Shown here piece by piece: positions 1-11,535 of a stretch of DNA of 64,000 nucleotides. Made by a program: the position numbers and the translations under genes. The stretch is from NCBI GenBank assembly GCA_963575745.1, contig CAUYUJ010014764.1, positions 89,085 to 153,084 on the forward strand, given 5' to 3'. Under the pieces are notes generated by a model. The model did no database searches. It was not told where the DNA came from and worked only from the letters and a program-made list of their open reading frames with translations. Source of the stretch: Prorocentrum cordatum. Taxonomy: Eukaryota > Sar > Dinophyceae > Prorocentrales > Prorocentraceae. Positions within the stretch are counted from its first letter, which is position 1. Every line of letters starts with the position of its first letter.

Positions 1-85
1 AGCTCTTGCCACAACGCTCGGCCCCGTGGGCCACTCCTAAAAGGCAGGGTGCGGCGGTGCTCCTCGCCGCAGGCGCCTTCGATCC
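1..85. repeat. Dispersed repeat, copy 1 (cut by window start)
   Basis: The first 85 bases match 1931-2015 closely, both beginning AGCTCTTGCCACAACGCTCG and continuing through a GCGGCGGTGCT block. The unit is of unknown type, and its left end lies outside the window. Confidence 0.7.
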
Positions 86-339
86 GCCGCCGCCCTTGCG
101 GTCTTCCCACAGGGGGTGCCTGGCGTGCTGAGCTCTGTGCGGTTTGGTTTTGCTAGTTTGACCCTGAGAACTCCCCCTAAAGGGAGGAGCCTTGTTGTTC
201 CTTTTCACTGCCTGTTGTACCTCGTTTACCCTGGGTTTTACCTTGTTCTTGATTTTTTCCCCAGAGGTGCCTGGCGGCCCGTCCCGCCAGCCACCAGGAA
301 GGGACCGGAAACAACCTCAACGTACGGAACCAATCCCCC

Positions 340-1010
340 AAGACGGCTCGAGATGGCCTTCAAGAGGGCAAGATGACTCCCAAGTTCGCCCAAGAGAAGG
401 TCCAAGATGGCCTCCAAGACGTCCCGAGAGGGTCCAAGACACCTCAAAGACCGCGCATCAGGTTTTTGAAAGATTTTGACACTCGCTTCTTTTTCGGCCC
501 CCCGACGGCCCGAGACGGCCCACGAGGTCCCCGAAGATCGCCCCAAGCTCGATGACCTTCAAGACGGCCCTGGAGCACCGAAAGAGGGCCCCAAGTCGGC
601 CCAGAGAGGTCCACGAGACGGCTTCCGACGGCGTCAGGAGGCCAGCAAGACGGCCCAAAATGTCTCTAAGATGGCCCAAGGCGGCCCAAGAGGCAACCAA
701 GAGGTCTCCAAAACGGCCCAAGAGGCCCCAAGAGGGCTTCCAGAAGGTTGGAAGAGGCCAGAATCATTGATCTCCCTTGGATTATTGAAGGAATTTGGCA
801 TTTGCTTATTTTCGGCCTTCCGACGGCCCGAGTCGGCCCAAGAGTCCCCAAAGATCGCCCCAAGATCGCCCAAGAAGCCTCCAAGATGGCCTCAGAACGG
901 CCCGAGAGTCCCCCAAGACGGACAGAAGAAAGCCCCAAGACTGCCCAAGACGCCTAAGATGGCCTCCAAGACGGCCCTGGAACATAACCCGAGGAAGCCT
1001 TTAAGAACCT
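340..1010. repeat. Degenerate AAGAYGGCC tandem repeat
   Basis: Short units such as CCAAGATGGCC and CCAAGACGGCCC recur throughout. A larger imperfect duplication is visible: about 460-555 resembles about 780-870 (both run TTTTCGGCC, CCGACGGCCCGAG, then CCCCAAGATCGCCCC). Long open frames on both strands here follow from the repeat and carry no domain I recognise. The 200 bases to the right hold nothing recognisable. Confidence 0.6.
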
Positions 1011-1204
1011 CCCCAGGGCTATCGCTAGCACCGCACCAGGATTTCATATTTCCAGGGTACCGTTTTCGTAGAGCGATATATCTAGCATCTCGCGCACATC
1101 AAGCAATAACTTCAGTGGTGCGTCGCGCGCCGCGCGCCGCGCAAGAAATCCTTGGGGATGCCTTTGGATATGCTATTACATGTCCTAGAACATTTTAAGG
1201 TTTT

Positions 1205-1320
1205 GCAGCGCTCAGCAGGGGCTAGCAAGGTTTGGCATGGGCTTAGCAGGGCGCAGCAGGGCTCAGCAGGGGGCGAGCCTGGCTTATCAATGCTTAGCAA
1301 GGCTTAGCTTGGCCTCGAGT
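1205..1320. repeat. Degenerate GCTYAGCAGG repeat
   Basis: About eight imperfect units of GCTCAGCAGG or GCTTAGCAAGG. Non-coding. The DNA from 1321 to 1565 shows nothing recognisable. Confidence 0.55.
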
Positions 1321-1565
1321 GCTCTCTGCGGGCTCCTCCGGTGCCGAGGTGACGCTTCCAAGGTGCCGGATGCGTTATACTTTCACTGAATGAGGGTGGG
1401 TGGGTGGGGGGGTTTCTTAAGTGCTTCCTGGGGTTATATTGATAAACTATAATCAGATTTTAGTCCAGTTTCGTCCGATATTAGATTATTACGTGGCTTC
1501 GCCCCCATCCGCCGCGCGATTGCCGCCGTGGCTACGACCGCGCCGCCGCCCCGACCTTGGGGGGG

Positions 1566-1690
1566 GAGAGAAAGAGAGGGAGAAAGGCAATCACAACATA
1601 TGTATTGAGAGAGAGGGGAGAGAGAGAAAGAGAGAGAGAGAGAGAAAGTGAGAGAGAGAGGGAGAGAGAAAAAGAGGGAGAGCAGAACAG
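1566..1690. repeat. (GA)n-rich microsatellite
   Basis: GAGAGA runs interrupted by AAAG and GGG on the plus strand. Confidence 0.9.
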
Positions 1691-1730
1691 AGGGCTAAAC
1701 CAGACTAATCCAGACTACCTTCGACTAAAG

Positions 1731-1852
1731 ATGCCCAAGGACGCACCCAAGATGCCTCCAAGAGGCTCCCAGGAAGCTCCCAGAGGCTCACAAGATGCCC
1801 CCACCTCCTCCTCCTCCTCCTCCTCCTCCTGTTCCTCCTCCTGATCCTCCCC
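1731..1852. repeat. AAGATGCC repeat followed by (TCC)n
   Basis: Units such as CCCAAGATGCCTCCAAGAGG resemble the repeat at 340-1010 and run into a (CTC)n tract at about 1803-1852. Confidence 0.6.
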
Positions 1853-1930
1853 GCCATCCTCTCCGAAGCATTCCCCGAAGGGCTTCTACAACGGCTGAGG
1901 GAACACGTGGTCCAATGGCTAGCTTGGCAG

Positions 1931-2015
1931 AGCTCTTGCCACAACGCTCGGCCACGTGGGCTCTTCCAAAAGGCGGGGGGCGGCGGTGCTTCGCCGTAGG
2001 CATCTTCGGTACCCC
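1931..2015. repeat. Dispersed repeat, copy 2
   Basis: Matches bases 1-85 over its whole length with scattered substitutions. It directly precedes a foldback element. Confidence 0.7.
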
Positions 2016-2189
2016 CTTCGTCCGACCCGATCTCCAGACGGGCCGACGATCGGAAATACTGCGATATCAAGTCGCCATCTTCGTCGCACCTTCCCTGGGC
2101 GGACGACCGCGAGCTTCGGCCGAGAATCACCTTCTGCCGAAAATGACGAGCATCGTTTCACATATCCGCATCCTCACTCGCACGGGCTT

Positions 2190-2450
2190 CGCCCCACTGG
2201 CCGAACTACCCCTTAGAGGAGGGATATCCGCTGTTGTCTTCGGATCTCGTATCGGGAGCGGCAAAGAGGGGGGTGTCTAAGAGGGGGGGTGCAAATCATG
2301 ACCGGCGGCATGTGCGCGGCCCAGCGGGAGGGCCAGGAACGTCATGAAATAAGAAGAGGCGCCATGAAATCTGGGGAGATATCATGGCCCCCGCCATGAT
2401 ATCCCCCCCCCCCCTGGTCATCACCCCCCTCTTTGCCGCCCCCGATCGTA
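2190..2450. mobile_element. Foldback element, families P and 36.3-kb-like
   Basis: About 2251-2275 (ATCGGGAGCGGCAAAGAGGG...) is nearly an exact inverted match to about 2428-2452, giving terminal inverted repeats of about 25 bp. Inside lies a perfect small palindrome, GATATCATGG/CCATGATATC. The inner block (GCGGCCC, GGGCCAGGAAC, GAAATCTGGGGAGATATCATGG) recurs at 48329-48405 and 62218-62325 (family P). The left shoulder, GATATCCGCTGTTGTCTTCGG, resembles 36358-36380. A non-autonomous element is the simplest reading; no transposase is present. Confidence 0.6.
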
Positions 2451-2544
2451 GGGCCTATCCCCACCTTGGGGGGCGGGCCGGCCTGGCTGAGATACCGTGG
2501 CGCGCTGCAGGGGCACAAACAGCGACAGAAACAGCGACACTTGG

Positions 2545-2640
2545 GCGCCCGAGTTATCCGGGGTAACTCGGGTCCGGGGTAAGTCGGGTTTGGATTCCCG
2601 AAAAAGGAACCCGAGTTAGCCCTGACCCGAGTTACCCCTG
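2545..2640. repeat. Hairpin-forming ACTCGGG repeats
   Basis: CCCGAGTTA and TAACTCGGG form 9-bp arms around 7 bases. Further GAGTTAGCC and GAGTTACCC units follow. Probably the remnant of a foldback element. Confidence 0.5.
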
Positions 2641-2660
2641 ATGATTCGGGGCTCTGAGAC

Positions 2661-2765
2661 ACTCGGAGATCCGCGCGGACTGCTCGGCTCTGCGCGGACG
2701 CCCTGGCGGCGCCTCCGGCGCCGGCCCCTGGCGCGCTCCGCGTGCGCCAGGGAAAGGGAGTCCAG
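2661..2765. mobile_element. Family A palindromic element, diverged copy
   Basis: Carries the family A hallmarks: CTCGGAGATCCGCGCGG at the left, a GGCGCCTCCGGCGCC core and a GCGCCAGGGA...GTCCAGC right arm. Family A is described fully at 14580-14731. Confidence 0.6.
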
Positions 2766-2771
2766 CACAGG

Positions 2772-2935
2772 ACTACCTACCAAACCACCCCAGCCCAACC
2801 CCAACACCCGAATTTCGGGTTCGGGGGGGTACGGGTTCCAGACGTGTTTTCTCAATGTTCCCCGACCCCCCCCCACTGGAAATGGAGGTCAATTTGAGGC
2901 CTTCGGGTTGGGTTGGGGTGGCTTGGTGGGTGACA
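2772..2935. mobile_element. Foldback element with CCACCCCAACCC termini
   Basis: The left end (CCTACCAAACCACCCCAGCC...) is the inverted complement, about 24 of 28 positions, of the right end near 2905-2933 (GGGTTGGGGTGGCTTGGTGGG). Single copy in the window, no coding content. Confidence 0.5.
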
Positions 2936-3405
2936 CCGTTCCGAGTAATCAGGGTTTTCATGTTTATGCCACTGTTGGTTCCCTGGCAGTGGGGCTGGGG
3001 ATCGGTTCGCCGATGCTGAAAAGAAAATGCAGCCTCCGCGCGATGCAGAAGTGCTGGCCGTTCGCCGAGCATGGGCCGCGAGCTTCGGCAGAGGGGCACA
3101 TGCAACGAGGAAGGTGCAGCCTCCACACGCCGCAGCGTACGAAACGGGGCGTGCCGAGGCAGTGTTACACTCGGCGGCGAGCCAGGGGAGGAAGTGAGGA
3201 GGAGGAAGCCTTCTAAAAAGGCGGCGGTGCTTCTCAGAAGCCCTCCCGCCTTTTGGGAAGCTGTCGGTGCCTTCGGGGAAGGCTCAGAGCATCTTCTCAG
3301 ACGGCAGGGGAACTTCCGAGCCGATGCATGCTCGCTCTGGGCACCTCCCTGGAGCCACTCGGTCCACTCGCAAGAGGAAGACGATAAGCGGCGCAGGCAT
3401 AAGCG
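2936..3405. other. No recognisable gene
   Basis: Open frames occur on both strands but have no domain, splice-site support or repeat match that I can identify. Confidence 0.4.
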
Positions 3406-3407
3406 TT

Positions 3408-3668
3408 CGGAGGTCCGCGCGGATTGTTTTTTTTTGTTGTTGTTTTTTTTCTCTCCTCTCTGTCTTTGCTGGTGGCGAGGGATTGCCACTCAGAATCCGA
3501 GCCAAGAGCAAATGATCACAAGCACGGGGCTCCGCCGGCTCCATCGACTGCTACCGCTGGGCCTGTCCAGAGGTCCGCGCGGATTGCTTGGAGCTGCGCT
3601 GAAAGCTCCTCCCTGGAGCGCAGAGCGCGCCAGGAACGGCGCCGGAGGCGCCGCCAGAGGGTGTCCAA
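3408..3668. mobile_element. Family A fragments
   Basis: GAGGTCCGCGCGGATTG occurs at 3410-3426 and again at 3570-3586. The second is followed by a GCGCGCCAGGAACGGCGCC core and a GTGTCCAACG end. Two partial copies or one rearranged copy. Confidence 0.5.
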
Positions 3669-3670
3669 CG

Positions 3671-4225
3671 CCCATATAAGAAATCCGCGAAGACCTCCGA
3701 CAATTTACGTTTATATAGTCTGTCTTACTCGAACTCATGTGTCGATGCTGCGTCGAACGTACATCGAACTTGAACCGAACTCGGGTCGAGCCGGAGAGGA
3801 ACTCGAATCGAAATCGACTCGAACTGGGAGACGAACAAACCCGTCAGGTGGGCCCGGGAGGGAGGGAGGAGGGAGGAGGAGAGGAGGACGAGGACGAAAA
3901 CGACCCGTCAGGTGGGCCCCAGGAAGGCCCCCAGAACGAACACTTGAGATAAGCGCAATGCTCGGCGTGGCTTCCTGGCGCTGGTGCTCGCAGGTCGCTC
4001 TATTTGGAGGCCTGTTCCGAACAGCGGCGGCTGGCCTCGCAGCGAAGGGACGCCCCAGCGGCTGCGAGCACTGTGTGGGTAAGGCCCGTGGCAGCAGCTC
4101 GTCCACACCCGGGCCCGGACGTCCCTCGCGACACGGTGAGGAGCGACGGCGCCAGCACGCCGCACAGGGACGTCGCCCTGGCGCGGCAACGGGTTCTCAT
4201 GCTCTCCACCCTGGCCCGCAGCAAC
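3671..4225. repeat. TCGAAC-rich DNA with a 16-bp direct repeat
   Basis: 3727-3830 holds degenerate TCGAAC/TCGAACTCG units. CCCGTCAGGTGGGCCC occurs at about 3840 and again at about 3904, flanking a GA-rich tract. No convincing gene. Confidence 0.45.
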
Positions 4226-4275
4226 ATCGAAACATCTATATCTCTCTCTCTCTATATATATATGTATGTATATAT
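4226..4275. repeat. (TC)n-(TA)n microsatellite
   Basis: TCTCTCTC runs into TATATATATATGTATGTATATAT. Confidence 0.9.
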
Positions 4276-4401
4276 CGAGCGGAAGATCCGCCGACGCGCC
4301 GTGCGGCGCTGTATGCGCGGGGTGACGGACACCTCCCCGTAGCAACATGCCTGATTTGAACATATCGTGCCGGCGACTGCAACCCATCGCCACGTCTGAG
4401 G

Positions 4402-4465
4402 GACAGTGCGCGTGTGTATGTGTATGTGCGTTTGTGTGTGTGTGTGTGCGTGTGTGTGTGTGCCC
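4402..4465. repeat. (GT)n microsatellite
   Basis: GTGTGTATGTG runs into pure GT with GTGC interruptions. Confidence 0.9.
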
Positions 4466-4974
4466 TCCTGTGTTCGTTGCTGGTGATTTGTTCTTTCTCA
4501 CCGGAAGAACTGTTTTATGACCATACATCCTGCGGCGACAGGCTTAACGTTCGTCCACTTGCTGCGACAGTCAATGTTTCTAGCACTCCACCCTGATTTG
4601 GTTAACTAGGAGTGAAGATCTGGGTGGACTTGGCATGGCAGAACAAATCCGAATAAAATTAACCCTTGGTCCTGAACCTTTCCCCACAAACCGTTCCCTG
4701 TAGGACTTGTTCCTGACGGCCCCAAGGCCCGGCCCGCGATGGGCCTCAGGAGGCCCGGATGTCCCCGCATGGCCTCTCCTACTGAGCCGACTGGACAAGC
4801 CATTGATGTCAAGTTGCCCGTCACCGCCCGCCCCCCGTCCAACCCTCGTCGGAGTTCGCGAGTGAGGGCGCGTCGACCCAACCATGACTGCGAATAACCA
4901 TCGACTGTTTTCCTAGATCAAGCCTAAGATGCTGCAGCATTGTATTGTCCCATGCATTCCGCGTTGAGCGGGTG
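4466..4974. other. No recognisable gene
   Basis: Unique-looking sequence. The overlapping short open frames on the minus strand resemble no family known to me. Confidence 0.4.
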
Positions 4975-7055
4975 GCATGCGTCGCCCGCGTGCGCGGCGG
5001 CGGCCTCCGAGTTCATGGACATGCAATAATGATCTCGGTCGGTTTCGCCGGGGTTGCCGGATCAACGCGGCGACTTCTTCGCGCGGGCCACAGCGTCGCG
5101 GCGCGACGCTCTTCGGCGTCCGCCGCGCGGTCTCAGCCGCCTTTTCCTGCAAGTGGGCGCGGCGGCGGGTCGAGCGGCGCGGCCGCCCGCCGAGCCCATC
5201 GGAAGGCGGCGGCGACGCGCGCCCAGATGACGTCGCCAGGCTGCCACAAACCGGTGGCGGACGCGGGCGGGGCAAATCGCGCCCTCGAAGAGGCGCGCGC
5301 CAGCGCGGCGGCGCCCGCCTGTTGCGAATCAAATGAACACCTGTGGGCGCGGCGGCTGGCCAGCGCGGCGCCAAGAGACGCGCGCCCCCCCTTCGCCGCC
5401 GGCTGGCCGCTGCGGGGAGCAACTGGAACAGCGCCCCCCCCGCAATCGCGTTTCGCGCGAGATCGCTGCATCGGCGACGCGCCGCGCCCCCGCGCCGTTG
5501 CTCGAGCCGCGGCGCGCGGGCGCAAGCGCTCGCGTTCTCGGTGGATGTGCCAGCTATGCACTGGCTGCGCCTATGTTCGCGCGCCGCGGCGCTGCGGGCG
5601 CGGCGCCCTTCGCCGTCCGCCGCGCCGTCGCAGCGACCTTTCCTGCGCGTGAGGGCGGTGGCGCGTCTCGACGAAGTCGCCAGGCTGCTTCAACCCCAAT
5701 GCAACAGCAAGCCTGGCGCCAGTCGTCGGGAGCGCGCCCGCCCCGCGCCGGCGGCGCGCGTCGCGCGTCGCCCGCGGCAGCGATTGCGCGCCTAGGCGCG
5801 TCGCAACGACTGCGGGGCATCGCTCGATCGAGGGCGCATGGCCCGCGGCCGCGGGGCCGCCGCTGGTGGATCGGGCCGCGCATTTGCTCGCCCCCGCCTC
5901 TTCCAAGGCGGACTGGCCCAGGTGCGCGCGGGCGGCGCCGACTTTCAATTGCCGGCCCTCGAAGTCGTTGCGCGGCGCCTCCTCGGCGCAAGGCCTCGGC
6001 GCGACCGCGTCGGGGTCAGCGCGCGGCGGGGCGTTCGGCGTCTGGGAGGCCCGCTGCCTTCCCAGCCTGGCCCTGGGCGCTGGCAATTTTCGGCGCCGGC
6101 TGGGCCCCCCGCCGCAGAGTCTCGCCAGATGCGCAGATGGAGAGGAGCCAGGCGGAGGGTCGCCAAGCAGAAGGCGAAGGGCGCGCACGGGGCGCGCCGC
6201 TTTGCATGTCGGACGCCGGCGCGAGCGCACGACGGGGCGCGGCTTCGGGGCGCGCTTCCTCCTGGAGAGATGCAGGGCGGCCGTCTGGCCCGTCAGGGAA
6301 AGCGCGACTGCGGGCTCGGCTCGGTCGAGCTCTTTCCCAGCGACACGACGCGCGACCAAGAGGGCCGGATCTCCAGCGCGGATCAGCGGCGCCTGTGCCG
6401 GCGCCCTCAGCGCGAGGCAGACTGCAATCGCAGACAATGCGCGCGTGGCATGCCGTAGTGAGACGGCGTTGCCGCCGGCGCCTCCCGCGAGGCCGGGGGG
6501 GGGCGGGGGCCCAGCTGCTGCGCGCGGGCCCGTCGGGCCCCGGCAGCGCGTAAGCCTTGCAACCTGCTCCTTACACTTGGCGAGCGAGAAGCGCAAGGCC
6601 CAGAGGCGCAGCGCGTCTGCGGTCGGCGGGGGCCGCCTGCCGAGCAGCGGCTCGGCGAAACGAAATCATGGCGAAACAAAGCCAGTGCCTCGGTGCCAGC
6701 GCCCGAGTTCCCGCGGATCGCGGAGCGCGCGCAGCGCGGCGGCGCGCGCGGCGTCGGTCGGGTGATCGCGGCTCGAGGGCCTTCTTGCGGAGCGCTGCGC
6801 GGGGGCCCCCTCGCTGGGGCCCGGGGGCGCTGATTTGAGCGCGGCCGCTGCCCTCGCGATGAAAAAATACTCTGCGGTTGACCCGCGTTCAGTGGCCGGC
6901 GGCCAGCCCGCGGCGCAGCGGCGCCCGCGTCGTCGCGCGACGAGGACGAGGAGGTGGGAGAGGAGGGGGAGGAAGAAAGAAGAGGAGGAGGAGCAGAAGG
7001 AGGAGGAGGAGGAAGAGGAGGACGTGGAGATGGAGGAGGAGGAGGGGGGGGAGGA

Positions 7056-7088
<33 letters not shown>

Positions 7089-8560
7089 GAGGAGGAGGAG
7101 GAGGAGGAGGAGGAGGAGGAGGAGGAGGAGGAGGAGGAGGAGGAGGAGGAGGAGGAGGAGGGGGATGGCGACGACGACAACGACGACGAGGCAGGAGACG
7201 GCGGGGCGGGGCGCGCGGGGGCGGGCCCTCCCGGGGCCCGCGCCCAAAGGAGACGCCGCCCAATTCCTGCCGGCGCGCGCGAGACCGGGCTGCGGTCCGG
7301 CAGGCGGCGTCACCTTTGCGAACGTCGCGACCCGGCGCCGGGCCTCGGGCGATGGCGCATCGCGCCCCGGCCACTTCTCGGGCGCGCTCGCCGCGCGCGC
7401 GGCGCCGACGTCGGAAACGTCGACGGGCGCCAGGGAGCGCTTCGCCTCGTTAACGGCCGCGGGCAATGCCCTGCGAGCGGCCGCAGCAATCTGGGCCGCG
7501 CTGGCGCCGACGAGAGGGGGGCGGGCCCCGAGGGGGAACGCTGGGCGAAGAGCGGACGGCGAGGGGGGGCGCGCGAGAAAGGCGCTGGCTGGCGCGAAGG
7601 CGCCTAGCGAGAGATCGACTCGGTCGGGTTGTACGCTAGCTCGCCGCGGCGTTCGCTCGCGGCTGCGACGCGACGGTCGGCCGCTTCCAAGTCGCCGCTG
7701 CTTTCCGACTCCTGCGCGTGCACAGAATTGCGCGGGGCCGCGCCCCGCCGACGCTGCGCGCTCAGCTGGGTCGCCGGCAAGACCGTCGCCCGCGCGATCT
7801 CTGGCATTCCCGCGGGCGGCGCCGCGCCCGAATTGAGCCGCCCAAGCTAGGGCCGCGAGCAGACACCGCCGCCCCGCAGCCAATAGGAGGCGGCGGCATC
7901 GGCGTCGGCCTGCCGCGCCCCCCCGCGGAAGAGCGAACGCGCGGCCACTGTCGCGAGCGCGTCGACGCATGCGCCCGCTGCAACGGGAGAAGGTGCCTGC
8001 ACCTTCGCGGTGGCGCTCGATGGCGCGCCATGGCCGCGCTCGGGAAGCCTTCGGAGAGGGCGCAGATATGTCGCGCGAGCGCCGCTGCGGGTGCGCCGAA
8101 GAGACAGGGCCCGGGCGCGCGCGCGGGAGCTCGCGCGGGGGGCGCGCCGCGAGCCGACGCGGCAACTGGAGGCCCCGGAGCTCTGGCCGCAACCGCCGGC
8201 GTCTCTAGACCGCGCCGATCTGTCGCATGGGCCCGACCTCTCCCCGACTCGGCAGGTCGGGGACGTTGTCTTCTCGCGCGCGAAAGCCTGAAAAGGGGGG
8301 GGGGGCCGCCGACTGGGGCGAGGGGGGCGCTCGCCTCGGGGGGCGCGGTCGATCAGGAGCGCGATCCCGAGCCGATCGACCGCGAACCAGAAGGGATGAA
8401 CAAGGGCCGCGTGATCGACGCACCTTGCCCCGTCTGCACGACCACTCGGCATTCGCGTCGTCGCAAGACATGCGCCCCCTTCGCCCCGGGAGCTCGCGCG
8501 CCCATGCAGGTCGGGGTCGCGAGCGACGAGGCAGGCGTCTCGAGGCCCGCGATCTGACTG
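4975..8560. other. Extremely GC-rich tract without a recognisable gene
   Basis: GCGCGC, CGCCGC and GGCGCG words dominate, so all six frames stay open for hundreds of codons. The resulting Arg/Ala/Pro/Gly-rich products are composition artefacts. An imperfect internal duplication is visible: about 5100-5240 resembles about 5590-5690, both containing GCGTCCGCCGCGC followed later by GTCGCCAGGCTGC. The stretch continues into a decayed retroelement at 8570-9690, so it may be one large degraded element. That link is inference. Confidence 0.5.
6960..7165. repeat. (GGA)n tract
   Basis: Plus strand is almost purely purine, (AGG)n with GAAGA interruptions. Confidence 0.95.
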
Positions 8561-8569
8561 TCGCTATGC

Positions 8570-9690
8570 CGAGCGCGGGGGGGGGGGGGCTGGGCTTCGG
8601 GCGCGCAGCGCGGGCCGCGTCGGCCACTCTCGTGGTTCTTGATCGGCGTGCCCCCACCGCCCGTCAATCCAAATCGCGGCGGCCGCGCGCGGGGGTTCGC
8701 CCCTCGCGCCGGCGAGCGACGGCGCGGGCCGGCGGGCGCCCGCCTCGCCCAATCTTCGCGCATCGGCGACGTCTCGACTCAAAGGGCCCAGCCACCGCGC
8801 GAGGCATCTGGGGTGCCGATGCGCCCGCGCCGACGAATGCGAGCGCGCGAAGAGCGGGCGCGCATCGCGTGGCTTGTGGAACTGCAGCGATGCCGCCCAA
8901 GACAGACCCCCGCCAATTTGGCCGCGCCTCCTGCGCGGCGCACGAGCGGGGCGCGAGCGCGGTCGTCGCATTTTCCACAGCCGCGCCCGCTGTCGTCGAT
9001 CCGGTAGACGGCGCGGCCCCGACGCGGGAAGCCACTGTTCCACTCTTTAAATATTGCGGCGGGTGCGCCGTTAATCCGGCAGTCGACGTCGGGCGCGGCC
9101 GCGCGCGACAGCGCGCGGCGCGGCGTCGCGTCTGTCGCGGCCCCGTCAAAATGTGAAAGGCCGAGATGACATGAACCGGCCAGACTCGTGGTCTCGCGAG
9201 CGGCCGCGAAGCTGGGGCCACAGGGCGAATCTGATTTTCCGGACCGCGCCGACGCAGAACGCATCGTCGGCGTGCCTGGGCGCGGGGGCCCAGAGCGCGC
9301 GCCTGGGGATGGCCGCCAAGGCAGCCCCGACGCGTTCCCAGTGGCATTGCGGGCGCTGCTGACTGCGCCGCGAGCCGAAACGCGGGCCAGGCGCGCGCCG
9401 GGCTGGGAAGGATGGGGCGCGGGGCCCGCGCCTGCGGGAAGCGCGGCGCGCCGGGCGCCCCTGATCGCCGCGGCGAAAAAAGTACATCGTCCAGGCGAAG
9501 CGCCAACGAATCGCGGGCAAAGGGGCCTCGCGGAAAGCCGTGTCGACATCGGCCTTGATGAACGCCAGGGGCCCCAATGCTGCGCCCTGCGTCGACTGCG
9601 CGCGCGACGCGCGGGTGGAAGATGCTCGCGGCTCGCCTGTTCCGTTGACGCTTCGAGAAGGCGGTCAGTGGCGTCGCGCCTCAGAGCCTC
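8570..9690 (-). pseudogene. Decayed reverse transcriptase / RNase H fragment
   Basis: Read on the minus strand from about 9577, the product contains FIKADVDTAF, the palm motif A (catalytic Asp) of the reverse transcriptases found in dinoflagellate polyproteins. About 90 residues later comes HWERVGAALAAI, then ADDAFCV at the place of the (Y)xDD motif C. Farther downstream, in other frames, are AKLAG followed by GLSWAASLQFHK (about 8870-8960), the usual connection to RNase H, and AAAIWIDG (about 8680), resembling the RNase H start. The pieces lie in at least three frames, so the gene is broken. The N-terminal part and any integrase were not recognised. The DNA is as GC-rich as its surroundings, consistent with long decay. 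Family assignment rests on motif memory, not a search. Confidence 0.55.
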
Positions 9691-10370
9691 ATCATCTCCC
9701 GCGGCTGCGTGCCCCGGCTTGCGTGGGCCGCGCTGCAATCGTTGACGGCGCGCGCCCAGACGCGCCGTCGCCTCTCGGCGATTCGCGTGCGCGCGCTGGG
9801 GTGGGGGAGGGGGGGGGGCGCCTTCGCGGCCCCGTCTGGGCGCGGGCCCCGTCGTCGGGGGGCAGTCGTCGAGGCGCGTCGGCCGCCTTTCTTTCGCGTC
9901 GGCGAGCGCGCGTTCGCGCGCCGCCGTGTCGCTGCCCCGCGCGCCCCCTGGCGAGCTGCGCCGGCCGCTCCAAGCGAGCCGCCCGTCGAACGGGCAGGCC
10001 CGTCAAAACAAGTCGCCGCCGTGCACGGTGAGCGACGACGCTGAGAATGAGCGCGCGCGCAAACGGCGCGCGCATGTGCATGCGCATACGTACATGGCAT
10101 GGATTCGCGACAACTACCCACCTGTGCGTGTGTACATATACGTGTATACGTATATATATATATATGTGTATATGCGCACAACAAATCAGAGAGGCGCCGC
10201 GCGATGGGGTGGACCAGCGGCATGTCGTTGCAGAAGCAAATCTCTTGCTTGGCGGCGGCGGCGGCAGCGGCGAGGGCGCCGGCCGCGGCGGCGATGCGGT
10301 CGGCGCGCGAGAAGTGCAAGCGCGCCCGCGCGCCCCCTGGAAGCCGACCGCGACAATCCTGGGATCAAAC
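9691..10370. other. GC-rich DNA and (TA)n, no gene
   Basis: GC-rich to about 10085, then a TACGTATATATA microsatellite at 10130-10175, then GC-rich again. Possibly the upstream part of the decayed retroelement at 8570-9690. Confidence 0.4.
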
Positions 10371-10374
10371 TTGT

Positions 10375-10430
10375 TTGATCCGGATCAAGTTTCTTGCTCC
10401 GGATCAATTTTCTGATCAGAACAAAGGCAT
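10375..10430. repeat. GATC palindromes
   Basis: TTGATCCGGATCAA and two further GGATCAA/TTGATC units give several overlapping hairpins. Confidence 0.5.
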
Positions 10431-10539
10431 TATATCAAATTGATTATATATTGCTGGGGCAAGTTGTTTTGATTCAGTATATGCACGCGCCACGCGTGCT
10501 CGGGACGCCCGCGCCACATGGCAACGGCATTATGGTACG

Positions 10540-10945
10540 CTCGGTGGCTAGCAAACGTGTGTTGGATGTCCGGTCAAAGGGGTCGACGGTAGCCCGTAAA
10601 GGATCGGCACGTGTTGAATGTCGCGTATCGGTTTAGTTTGGGAGACCAACCCAATGGGGCATGATAACAGCCCATGTAAGGCGCCACCCCCAAAAATGGC
10701 CCGCGTTGGATGTAACGGGGTCTTAGTCGCCAGTGCGCGATTGACCCCACATTCGGTGCGATAATGGCCGTAATGGCCCGTGTTGGATGCGACCTGAATG
10801 GGGCCTGAGAGCGGCCCTTGATGGACTTGTTTTAAATGGGGTCTGATCAATGACCCGACCTGGGCGGGGTCTGAGAGTGGCCCGCGTTGGATAATACGTA
10901 AGCTGGACCTGAGAGTGGCCCGTATATATATATATATATATATAT
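10540..10945. repeat. Degenerate GTCTGAGAGTGGCCCGCGTTGGAT repeat with (TA)n end
   Basis: Units such as GGGGTCTGAGAGTGGCCC and GGCCCGCGTTGGAT recur about six times at irregular 50-70 base spacing. A (TA)n tract follows at 10923-10945. Confidence 0.5.
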
Positions 10946-11535
10946 GATGTTTCCGAACTGCTGCCCCTCCGGCACCCTGCGCCCCGGCGGGCCCCATGGG
11001 AGGGGGGCCATCCGCGCGAGGGCGGGCGGCCCGATCCCGCGCGGCATCTGCTCGATGCGGCTCCCGACGCTGCTACTGTCGCTGACCCTCAGCCCCCCCC
11101 CCGTTCCCCGGCCCCCCCCCCCGAGTCTCCGAGGGGGGGCGGGGGCGGGGGGTTGTGGTGGTTGTGGTGGTTTATGTTTGTAGGTGGCCTGTGTATCATC
11201 ATCGACATCCTCGCCACCCCCCGCCCCCTTCTGATCGTCGTCGTGATCAGCACCCCTCCTCATTATCACCACCATCATCATTATCTGTCCTGGTCTTTTT
11301 CCTGCTCCTCCTCGTCATGATCAGGGCCGCGCCAAGCGTTTGCTATCGACTTCCATTCGTCACCTGGTTGATGGTGCTGACGATGATGACGAGGATGATG
11401 GGGCGGAGGGATTATAATGACGATGCTGATACTGATGATGATGAGTAGGAAGAGGAATATGTATGACGCTGATGGTTGCGATAATGAGGAAAGCAGCCGG
11501 CTGCAGGAAAGTCAGCCCTCCTCCATCCCCTTCTC
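10946..11535. other. No recognisable gene
   Basis: C- and G-runs at 11090-11150, (GGT)n-like 11150-11170, then TCC/ATC-rich sequence. No domain seen. Confidence 0.4.

Noticed and set aside
4975-8200. Long open frames (up to about 500 codons) on both strands of the GC-rich block
   Set aside because: All frames stay open because stop codons are rare at this GC content. Products are Arg/Ala/Pro-rich with no domain, and overlapping frames are equally long.
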